This document shows positions 17,222 through 23,409 of a stretch of 23,409 nt of DNA, piece after piece (positions within the stretch are counted from its first letter, which is position 1; each line of letters opens with the position of its first letter). Origin of the DNA: JBKEAJ01 sp047974415 (GTDB lineage Bacteria > Bacteroidota > Bacteroidia > Bacteroidales > Prolixibacteraceae); contig JBKECH010000050.1 in the NCBI GenBank assembly GCA_047974415.1, forward strand, positions 1 to 23,409. Direction: 5' to 3'. Made by a program: the position numbers and the translations under genes. The notes under the pieces are model-generated. The model saw only the letters and a program-made list of their open reading frames with translations, made no database searches and was not told where the DNA came from.

Positions 17222-18136
17222 ATGAATAAGATTAAAGGATTAGTAGCAGCGCCATTTTCTGTTTTGGACAGCAGGGGAGAGTTGCGAGTTGAAAAGATTC
17301 CTGCATATTGCGATATGTTGGAGAAGAATAAAGTTGCAGGAGCTTTCATCAATGGTTCGACTGGCGAGGGAGTTTCGCTTTCGCAAAAGGAGAAACATCA
17401 AACAATGGAGCATTGGGGAAGGGTCTCCAAGGGTAAAAATATTAAACTCATCAATTTGGTAGGAGGTACCTCGCATAAAGAATGTATTGATAATGCCCTT
17501 CATTCGCAGGAAAACGGTGCCGCTGCTATCTCTATTCTTGCACCTTATTACTTCAAACCATCTAGCGCAAAAGCTCTTGTGGATTTTTGTGCGCTGATAG
17601 CGGAAGCAGTACCCAAGATGCCTGTTTATTTTTATCATATTCCAGTACTCACTGCTTGCAATATATCGATGTATGACTTTCTTAGAGAAGCAGATGGCGT
17701 AATTTCCAATCTTGCAGGAATAAAATATACACACGAAGATTTTATGGACTACCTGAGTTGTCTTCATTTCAAAAATGCAAAATACGATATGCTTTGGGGG
17801 CGCGACGAAAACCTGCTCTCGGCATTGGTATTGGGGGCAAAGGGAGGGGTGGGGAGCACCTACAACTATGCTGCTCCTCTATATTTGGAGCTGATTGCAG
17901 CCTACAATGCAGGAAACTTCACGCAGGCACGTAAACTCCAACAAAAATCAATAGACATGATATATTTGTTGGGCAAGTACGGAGGCATCGCTACTGGCAA
18001 AGCATATATGAAGTATCTAGGGCTCGACCTAGGAGGGTTCCGTTTGCCTGTCAAGAATATGAGCGACAGTGCTTATATCGATTTTTGTAAGAATGTTAAA
18101 AGCTTGAATATGGAAGATTGTTTTTCAGAAGTATAA
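17222..18136 (+). CDS. nanA: N-acetylneuraminate lyase (sialic acid aldolase)
   Basis: A 304-residue cytoplasmic class I aldolase of the DHDPS/NAL family, of standard length and without a signal. It cleaves Neu5Ac to ManNAc and pyruvate. The carboxylate-binding GSTGEG motif is at residues 45-50, the catalytic Tyr138 in VYFYHIP, and the Schiff-base Lys168 in LAGIKYTHEDF. GRDENLLSALVLGAKGGVGSTYN is the conserved sugar-specificity loop of NAL rather than DHDPS. It begins 6 bases after the hexosaminidase stop, in the same operon, and corresponds to the Bacteroides gene often called nanL. This is the gene that most firmly identifies the locus as sialic acid catabolism. Confidence 0.95.
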   Translation: MNKIKGLVAAPFSVLDSRGELRVEKIPAYCDMLEKNKVAGAFINGSTGEGVSLSQKEKHQTMEHWGRVSKGKNIKLINLVGGTSHKECIDNALHSQENGAAAISILAPYYFKPSSAKALVDFCALIAEAVPKMPVYFYHIPVLTACNISMYDFLREADGVISNLAGIKYTHEDFMDYLSCLHFKNAKYDMLWGRDENLLSALVLGAKGGVGSTYNYAAPLYLELIAAYNAGNFTQARKLQQKSIDMIYLLGKYGGIATGKAYMKYLGLDLGGFRLPVKNMSDSAYIDFCKNVKSLNMEDCFSEV

Positions 18137-18228
18137 GGAAAATAGAGTCTCGGCCTAATGTTATCTTCTTATTGTCAGAGGCTTTTACTTCGGGAGATAA
18201 GTTTTTTCAGTAAAAAATAATTAGTAAA

Positions 18229-19392
18229 ATGGAATACAAAACACTTGCAGAGAAATACAAAAACGAACTCCTATACAATGTAATCCCATTCTGGGAAAGG
18301 CACTCTGTCGACAATGATAACGGAGGTTACTTTACTTGTCTCGACCGAAAAGGGAATGTTTTTGATACCGATAAATTCGTATGGCTACAAGCTCGTCAAG
18401 TATGGATGTTTTCGAAGTTGTACAACGAAGTGGGAAAAAGAGATGTGTGGTTGCATGTAGCATTACATGGGGCAACTTTTCTGCATAGATATGGACATGA
18501 CGAAAATCTAAATTGGTATTTCTCGCTCGACAGGGAAGGTAAGCCATTGGTTCAGCCTTATAACATTTTCTCCGACTGCTTTGCAGCTATGGCATTTGGA
18601 CAACTATACAAAGCCACAAGGCTTGACAATTATGCCGAAATAGCAAAAAAAACATTCGACAATATCCTGAGCAGAAGCAATAAACCCAAAGGAAAATACG
18701 ATAAAATATATCCCGAGACAAGACCGCTAAAGAGCCTCTCTTTGCCCATGATTTTATGCAATCTATCTTTAGAGTTAGAGCATTTACTAAGTCCTAATGT
18801 AGTTGAAAAGACCGTCGATAGTTGCATAATTGAGGTGATGGAAGTATTCTACCAGCCCGAGCAAGGGCTGATTTTCGAGAACGTTAAGCCTGATGGTAGC
18901 CTTTCCGATTCTTTCGACGGGCGCTTGCTAAATCCAGGACATGCCATCGAAGCAATGTGGTTCATCATGGACTTAGCATCTAGAAAACACGACGATACTC
19001 TGGTTAAGAAAGCTGTAGACATTGTTCTGCGAACCATAGAATATGCGTGGGACAAACAGTATGGTGGTATCTTCTATTTCCTCGACAGCAAGGGTAGTCC
19101 CCCTCAACAGCTCGAATGGAACCAAAAGTTATGGTGGGTGCATATTGAAACTCTCATTAGCTTGATTAAAGGATACCACCTGACGAGGAACGAAACCTGC
19201 CTAAGCTGGTTCGAAAAAGTGCAAGACTATACTTGGTCGCACTTTGGCGATTCCCAATACGGAGAATGGTTTGGCTACCTAGATCGACAAGGCGAAGTGC
19301 TACTAGACCTAAAAGGAGGGAAATGGAAGGGATGTTTCCATGTGCCTCGCGGGCTCTATCAGATATGGCAAACTCTTGAGAAATTGAAATGA
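18229..19392 (+). CDS. nanE: N-acylglucosamine 2-epimerase (ManNAc to GlcNAc)
   Basis: A 387-residue member of the AGE (renin-binding protein) family with an (alpha/alpha)6 barrel and no signal. Family landmarks include DNDNGGYFTCLDRKGNVFDTDKFVWLQARQVW (Arg56), LNPGHAIEAMW (His238) and the closing GCFHVPRGLYQIW (His371); these two His residues are the expected catalytic pair. Bacteroides uses this family instead of the NanE of enterics, which acts on the phosphorylated sugar, to turn ManNAc into GlcNAc before phosphorylation. A cellobiose 2-epimerase is possible on family grounds, but the adjacent lyase argues for ManNAc. It lies 92 bases after nanA; the gap holds no clear promoter or terminator. 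Confidence 0.92.
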   Translation: MEYKTLAEKYKNELLYNVIPFWERHSVDNDNGGYFTCLDRKGNVFDTDKFVWLQARQVWMFSKLYNEVGKRDVWLHVALHGATFLHRYGHDENLNWYFSLDREGKPLVQPYNIFSDCFAAMAFGQLYKATRLDNYAEIAKKTFDNILSRSNKPKGKYDKIYPETRPLKSLSLPMILCNLSLELEHLLSPNVVEKTVDSCIIEVMEVFYQPEQGLIFENVKPDGSLSDSFDGRLLNPGHAIEAMWFIMDLASRKHDDTLVKKAVDIVLRTIEYAWDKQYGGIFYFLDSKGSPPQQLEWNQKLWWVHIETLISLIKGYHLTRNETCLSWFEKVQDYTWSHFGDSQYGEWFGYLDRQGEVLLDLKGGKWKGCFHVPRGLYQIWQTLEKLK

Positions 19393-19436
19393 TAACATTT
19401 GACTGGGGTATAATGCTGGGAGAAAGGAACTTGCGA

Positions 19437-22082
19437 ATGAATGTAATATCAAAACTTCTTTTAGCCGCAGTCTTTGGGATTATTGGTTTTGTGCAGATTG
19501 CGGAAGCACATGAGCATATTAATCATATTAAGCAAAACAGCTCTGATTTGTTTGAAGAACTTGGAGGTAAAGTAGGACAAGAGGGTGTTGCTGGAGCCTT
19601 TGTGGGCGTGCATAAGGATGTGTTGATTGTGGCAGGTGGCTCGGCATTTCCCGAAGGAAAGCCGTGGGAGAATGGACAGAAATATTTTTCCGATGGTATC
19701 TATATATTTCAACGCTTGAGTGATGGTGGTTTCGCATTGTTGAAAGAAGAAAAGTTATCGAAAGGCATTGCTGAAGGAGTATCGCTTAGTCTTCCTCAAG
19801 GTGTTTTATGCATCGGAGGACAAAGTTCTTCGGGCTTGAGCCGGCAAGTAGTTTTGCTGTCTTGGTCTAAGGGGCAACTCGAACGGCACAAGTTTCCAAA
19901 ACTCCCTGTGCCTGTTAAAAATGTGGCGGCAGCGGTCATTGAAGAGCAGGTTTATCTTGTGGGAGGACAGAGTGAATCAGGTGCCCTTGACCAGTTCCTG
20001 CGGTTGAATTTATCCAACAAGGAAGCTGGCTGGCAACAACTACCGAGTTTTCCTCATCCAGTGACTGGCGCAATGGCGATTGCTCAAATGGATGGAGAAG
20101 AAGTGAGCTTGCATGTGTTCGGAGGTAGGGCAAAAATGAAAGAAGCCTCTATAACGACCTTCTATGCAGATGTGTTTCGGTTCCGTCCTTCCAAGGGCAA
20201 GTGGGAACAAAAAAAAACCATTCGCTTGTCAGGAGGCGAGGTCTTGCCTTTGGCTGTAGGGCTTGTGGGGCGTGTTGGAGCTTCGCACATAGTTTTGTTG
20301 GGTGGCGATTCGGGAACTACATTCAACCAGGTTGAGGATGCAATTAATCAAATGGAAGTTGATAATAATGATGCACGAGCTATCCGCGATTCCTTATGGA
20401 AGGCTCATCCTGGATTTAATAAACATATATTAATCTACAATACGATTACTGATTCGTGGTTTGAGGGAGGTGTTTGGCAGGGAAGCCCAGTGGCTGTAGG
20501 CTCTTCGGCTTGGATGAACGGTTCTTTACTTATTCCTGGAGGTGAGATTAAACCAGCCATCCGGACGCCTAAGATTCATGAAGTTCGTTTTTCGGTGAGC
20601 CCCGTTTTTGGTTGGCTTAACTACTTGGTGCTTGGCATTTATTTTGTCGGCATGTTGTTTCTGGGTTTCTATTTTATGAAGCGAGAAAGCAATACCGATG
20701 ATTTCTTTAAGGCAGGAGGACGTATCCCTTGGTGGGCAGCGGGTATTAGTATTTTTGCAACCACTTTAAGTGCTATTACATTTATTGCTATTCCTGCAAA
20801 GTCATACTCTACTGATTGGCGCATGCTGGTGTTTAATATGTCTATAATTTTTATCGCCCCAATAGTTATTCGTTATTTCTTACCTTTCTTTCGTCGATTT
20901 AATTTTGATACAGCTTACCAGTATCTCGAAGCTCGTTTTAATAGGGCAGTACGCTGGCTAGCCTCAAGTTTATTTGTGTTTTTTATGGTGAGTCGGATTG
21001 CAATCGTTCTTTTTTTACCATCCTTGGCATTGAATACCGTAACTGGATTTAATATTTACCTGTCCATCGTTGTGATGGGAATTGTGACTGTAACTTATTG
21101 TACCTCTGGAGGAATCGAAGCGGTTGTATGGGGAGATGTCATTCAAGGGTTTATTTTGCTTGGTGGCGCATTCATAGCACTTGCTTTTATGTTGGCAGGT
21201 GTTGATGGAGGATTGAGCGGATTTCTGGAGATAACAGCAGAACAACAAAAGTTTCATACGTTTGACTTTCGGTTCGACCTCTCTCAGCCTGTGTTTTGGG
21301 TCGTTATTATTGGAGGATTAGCTAATACTTTAATTTCTTACACTAGCGATCAGAGTGTGGTTCAGCGTTATATGACAACAAAAGATGAGCGTGCGACAGG
21401 TCGTAGTATCTGGTTGAATGGCTTTTTGAGTATTCCAGTGAGCATCATTTTCTTTTTATTGGGAACGGGTTTGTATGCTTTTTATACATCCAACCCAGAC
21501 CAAATGTCCATAGTTAATCCGAATATTGATTCTGTGTTTCCTCAGTTTATTGTGAATGAAATGCCACCTGGCATTGCTGGTTTATTGATTGCCGCAGTTT
21601 TCGCGGCAGCAATGTCAACCTTGTCCTCTAACATCAATTCAGTAGCAGCAGTAATCACTTCTGATTTTTACAAAGTGATGGTATCAAAAGCTACACCAGC
21701 AAAAAAAATGCTTGTTGCACGTTGCTCAGGAATTATTGTTGGGATATTGGGTATTTTGTTAGCTTTGATATTGGCGACTTGGAACATCGCGTCTCTCTGG
21801 GATCAGTTTAACACCTTTCTTGGATTGATGACTGGTGGATTGGGGGCTTTGTTTGTGATGGGGATTTTCTTCCCTCGTATCTCGGGAGATGCAGCTCTTG
21901 TAGGTGTTGCCGGTGGGTTATTTATGTTGATATTAGTTAGAAGTTACACAGATTTGTCTTTCCTATTGTATGGTTTTGTTAGTATCACTTCTAGTGTTCT
22001 GCTTGCTTATTTGGCTAGCTGGGCTCTTCCCAATAGAAAACCAATTGCTGATTTACCTAATAGCGTCTCAGATAAATCTTAG
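19437..22082 (+). CDS. Fusion: kelch-type sialate mutarotase plus sodium/solute symporter
   Basis: An 881-residue protein from the start at 19437, which gives a signal peptide (MNVISKLLLAAVFGIIGFVQIAEA). An in-frame ATG at 19389 overlaps the epimerase stop (ATGA) and would add 16 residues. Residues about 30-385 form a six-bladed kelch propeller of the cyclically permuted NanM/YjhT mutarotase group (VLIVAGGSAFPEGKPW, VYLVGGQSESG, HVFGGRA). The rest is a full SSS-family transporter of about 13 helices, beginning WLNYLVLGIYFVGMLFLGFYFM and carrying FFKAGGRIPWWAAGISIFATTLSAITF, YCTSGGIEAVVWGDVIQ and FAAAMSTLSSNINSVA. The inferred role is to convert alpha-sialic acid released by sialidase to the beta form in the periplasm and co-transport it with sodium. 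It takes the place of NanT and NanM in other sialic acid loci. Confidence 0.93.
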   Translation: MNVISKLLLAAVFGIIGFVQIAEAHEHINHIKQNSSDLFEELGGKVGQEGVAGAFVGVHKDVLIVAGGSAFPEGKPWENGQKYFSDGIYIFQRLSDGGFALLKEEKLSKGIAEGVSLSLPQGVLCIGGQSSSGLSRQVVLLSWSKGQLERHKFPKLPVPVKNVAAAVIEEQVYLVGGQSESGALDQFLRLNLSNKEAGWQQLPSFPHPVTGAMAIAQMDGEEVSLHVFGGRAKMKEASITTFYADVFRFRPSKGKWEQKKTIRLSGGEVLPLAVGLVGRVGASHIVLLGGDSGTTFNQVEDAINQMEVDNNDARAIRDSLWKAHPGFNKHILIYNTITDSWFEGGVWQGSPVAVGSSAWMNGSLLIPGGEIKPAIRTPKIHEVRFSVSPVFGWLNYLVLGIYFVGMLFLGFYFMKRESNTDDFFKAGGRIPWWAAGISIFATTLSAITFIAIPAKSYSTDWRMLVFNMSIIFIAPIVIRYFLPFFRRFNFDTAYQYLEARFNRAVRWLASSLFVFFMVSRIAIVLFLPSLALNTVTGFNIYLSIVVMGIVTVTYCTSGGIEAVVWGDVIQGFILLGGAFIALAFMLAGVDGGLSGFLEITAEQQKFHTFDFRFDLSQPVFWVVIIGGLANTLISYTSDQSVVQRYMTTKDERATGRSIWLNGFLSIPVSIIFFLLGTGLYAFYTSNPDQMSIVNPNIDSVFPQFIVNEMPPGIAGLLIAAVFAAAMSTLSSNINSVAAVITSDFYKVMVSKATPAKKMLVARCSGIIVGILGILLALILATWNIASLWDQFNTFLGLMTGGLGALFVMGIFFPRISGDAALVGVAGGLFMLILVRSYTDLSFLLYGFVSITSSVLLAYLASWALPNRKPIADLPNSVSDKS

Positions 22083-22086
22083 GGTG

Positions 22087-22118
22087 TCGCTTTCCTGTCG
22101 TCATCATTGGGACAGCGA
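22087..22118 (+). terminator. Hairpin just after the operon, possible terminator
   Basis: TCGCTTTCCT (22087-22096) pairs with the segment ending AGCGA (22108-22118) through nine to ten base pairs with one mismatch around an 11-base loop. It starts 5 bases after the symporter stop. No T tract follows, so it may stabilise the 3' end rather than terminate alone. Confidence 0.4.
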
Positions 22119-22197
22119 TACTATTGCAGGTTTTGACAAACCCCTATACGCCCTATGTCATTATTTTGGAAGAGAATAATTCCTTACTTTTACACTC

Positions 22198-22266
22198 GAT
22201 GTTGGTTTTCTTCATGACTAGAGAAATTGGCGATAATATTTCTCTAGGATATGGAAATCCAACATT
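22198..22266. other. Long imperfect palindrome in gene-free DNA
   Basis: A perfect inner stem CTAGAGAAA (22218-22226) with TTTCTCTAG (22239-22247) around a 12-base loop is extended outward by CAT/ATG and by GTTGGTTTTC (22201-22210) with GAAATCCAAC (22254-22263). The whole folds into one hairpin of about 65 bases. It may be the real operon terminator, a structured RNA or the remnant of a small mobile element. I see no gene between 22083 and 22531. Confidence 0.55.
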
Positions 22267-22361
22267 TTATACAAACATTTTAAGTGTTTATTTCGTTAAT
22301 ATTTAGCCATTTGTTTTTTGTCATGTACTAAGATAATTGGTAGAAAAATCAGCATAGAAGG

Positions 22362-22458
22362 AATTATAGTACTATAATTGGTCGAGAAGTTAAAAGGTGG
22401 AGCAATTATAGCACTATAATTGACGAAAAGGGAGCTGGGGAGCAAATTATAGTACTAT
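22362..22458. repeat. Three direct repeats of an 18-base palindrome
   Basis: AATTATAGTACTATAATT at 22362-22379 is a perfect palindrome. Copy two at 22404-22421 differs only at the centre (AATTATAGCACTATAATT). Copy three at 22445-22458 is cut short (AATTATAGTACTAT). Unit spacing is 42 and 41 bases, and the sequence between palindromes is also related (gtcgagaag against gacgaaaag, then ggtggagc against ctggggagc). Regular spacing of four helical turns upstream of a small gene fits an operator array, but a decaying tandem repeat is equally possible. Confidence 0.65.
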
Positions 22459-22589
22459 GTCGCCGTAAACATTGGGCTGAGGAGGCATTTGAAGCAAAAA
22501 ATCAATATTCACTAATATAAAACGGAACATTATGGTTGAAATTCAGAAAATCATTGCAAACTCTACAAAACGGGAGTGTAATCCATAAA

Positions 22590-22781
22590 ATGCCCAGCTC
22601 AACAAAGTTTGAAAGAGAAATGTATGAGCAGTTTGTGATTTTAAAAAAGTATAAAGGACAAATAAATCCTGACAAAAGCCCTTTTGCTAAATTGTTGAAT
22701 AAGGTTAATCCAGTTGGAGGAAGATATAACTTAAATACCCAGAAAGGATTAGATGGATTTTATGAAGCTGCTAGAAAATAG
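22590..22781 (+). CDS. Small hypothetical protein (63 aa)
   Basis: I do not recognise this protein. From ATG 22590 it reads MPSSTKFEREMYEQFVILKK and continues with a basic, Lys/Asn-rich sequence ending DGFYEAARK; there is no signal or membrane segment. A TTG at 22536 in the same frame would add 18 residues. An 18-codon frame beginning at ATG 22532 ends in a TAA at 22586-22588, one base before this ATG, so it could be a coupled leader or a frame-shifted old N-terminus. It is close downstream of the palindrome array. Function unknown. Confidence 0.45.
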   Translation: MPSSTKFEREMYEQFVILKKYKGQINPDKSPFAKLLNKVNPVGGRYNLNTQKGLDGFYEAARK

Positions 22782-22830
22782 CTGACAAGTATTCTTTGCC
22801 AAAAAACTTCACTAACAAAAAGCCCTAGAT

Positions 22831-23064
22831 ATGAATAATTTAATTTGTTGCTTACTTGATGATAAATATATTAAAATTGATGATAGTGTAAATCTTGAAT
22901 CAATCAAGGATAAAGATAAATACAACGATTATGCTATACATCTAAAAGGAAAGTTTACAGAGGACTACTTGCATTCTTTCGCTGAACATTTTCCAGAAGT
23001 CAAGGAGTTGCATTTCTGTAATAAAATAGGGCTCTATGTCGTTTGTAGTGGGTATCGGAAATAA
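22831..23064 (+). CDS. Small hypothetical protein (77 aa)
   Basis: An unrecognised acidic to neutral small protein, starting MNNLICCLLDDKYIKIDD and ending with the strand-like GLYVVCSGYRK. Alternating hydrophobic and charged segments suggest a compact soluble alpha/beta fold. It follows the previous small gene by 49 bases on the same strand, so the two may form one unit. No promoter box or known domain was seen, and coding status is plausible rather than proven. Confidence 0.45.
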   Translation: MNNLICCLLDDKYIKIDDSVNLESIKDKDKYNDYAIHLKGKFTEDYLHSFAEHFPEVKELHFCNKIGLYVVCSGYRK

Positions 23065-23116
23065 ATTTTATTTTTGTGCATGGAAAACTCACAAGAAATA
23101 TTTGCTTTCACTACTG

Positions 23117-23409
23117 TCCGCTAAAATAAAATTCAGTCAATATATCTTTCGTAACTTTCACATAATCAATGTTCGTTATCCGTCTTTTCAAAAGTAAGCC
23201 CCCTCCATTTCGGGGAATAAAGAATTTTGATATCTCACTCTATTTTGATATGATACTGCTTTCCAGCAGGCTTCAGGCTCTTCTAAAAACTCGTAAATAT
23301 TGATATAGCACATTAATTGATGGCGTATGATGGACATCAAATTTGAAAAAGCCCACTTCCTCTCAACTTGCCTTTGAACTAAGGTGCTTATTAAATTAGC
23401 TAGCATAGC
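23117..23409 (-). mobile_element. End of an insertion sequence, running off the window
   Basis: The minus-strand frame ending at 23188 resembles the C-terminus of IS4-type transposases of Bacteroidota, and CTGTCCGCTAAAATAAAA at 23117-23134 is a plausible IS terminus beyond its stop. The other end is outside the window, so neither the terminal inverted repeat nor a target duplication can be checked. Confidence 0.4.
23188..23409 (-). CDS. Partial IS4-like transposase, C-terminal end
   Basis: About 73 codons are visible, open to the window edge; the ATG at 23404-23406 is probably internal. The segment LANLISTLVQRQVERKWAFSN then LMSIIRHQLMCYINIYEFLEEPEACW resembles the helical tail that follows the last catalytic Glu in a group of Bacteroidota IS4-family DDE transposases. 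No catalytic residue lies in this part, so the assignment rests on that tail alone. Confidence 0.5.
   Translation of the reverse strand, partial: AMLANLISTLVQRQVERKWAFSNLMSIIRHQLMCYINIYEFLEEPEACWKAVSYQNRVRYQNSLFPEMEGAYF

Noticed and set aside
17240..17767. Minus-strand open frame of 175 codons
   Set aside because: It lies wholly within the nanA gene on the other strand, which has all the lyase motifs; no promoter or domain supports the antisense frame.
18137..18228. AGAGTCT...TAATGT near 18145 resembling the end of the 990-1151 repeat family
   Set aside because: Only scattered bases match and no second end or shared internal block follows within the 92-base gap, so chance similarity cannot be excluded.
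22124..22306. 60-codon open frame after the symporter
   Set aside because: It begins at a non-ATG codon, runs straight through the perfect hairpin at 22198-22266, and its protein has no recognisable features.
22362..22458. Possible short CRISPR array
   Set aside because: There are three palindromic repeats with spaced intervals, but the 23-base gaps are related to each other instead of being unique spacers, the repeats are only 18 bases, and no cas gene is present.

Overview
This window looks like a chromosomal polysaccharide-utilisation region from a Bacteroidota bacterium, most likely order Bacteroidales. The evidence is an adjacent SusC/SusD pair, Bacteroides-type promoters (-7 TAnnTTTG with a -33 TTTG-like box), lipoprotein signals on most of the glycosidases, weak Shine-Dalgarno signals and moderately AT-rich DNA. 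I cannot name the genus from sequence alone.

Layout. 1-336: no gene; small tandem repeats and two REP-like hairpins. 337-882 (minus): a lone ECF sigma factor. 990-1151: a short repeat element. 1238-1984: an Rpn/PD-(D/E)XK-family protein whose catalytic residues look lost. 2283-4652: a secreted fusion of a beta-propeller glycosidase-like domain and a GH29 fucosidase. 4664-4980: a second copy of the short repeat, split by a 163-bp MITE-like element with an 11-bp terminal inverted repeat and a 9-bp target duplication. 5091-8249: a GH2 beta-galactosidase. 8371-8738: a terminator, an older inverted copy of the same MITE, and a clear promoter. 8782-22082: one long probable operon encoding SusC, SusD, a GH33 sialidase lipoprotein, a GH20 hexosaminidase lipoprotein, N-acetylneuraminate lyase, an N-acylglucosamine 2-epimerase, and a fused kelch-type mutarotase plus sodium/solute symporter. 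22083-23409: hairpins, three copies of a short palindrome, two small unknown genes, and at the right edge the probable C-terminal end of an IS transposase.

How it works together (inference from families). The locus reads as a complete route for foraging sialylated and fucosylated host glycans such as mucin O-glycans or N-glycans. Sialidase, fucosidase, beta-galactosidase and hexosaminidase trim the glycan from its non-reducing end. SusC/SusD (NanO/NanU-like) carries sialic acid or oligosaccharide across the outer membrane. The mutarotase-symporter fusion equilibrates sialic-acid anomers in the periplasm and imports them. The lyase cleaves Neu5Ac to ManNAc and pyruvate, and the epimerase converts ManNAc to GlcNAc. 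No sialate O-acetylesterase, sugar kinase, GlcNAc-6-P deacetylase/deaminase or dedicated regulator is in the window.

The most unusual items are the two domain fusions, the inverted MITE pair bracketing the beta-galactosidase with a nested insertion that can be read base by base, the degenerate Rpn-like protein, and the palindrome arrays at both ends of the window.
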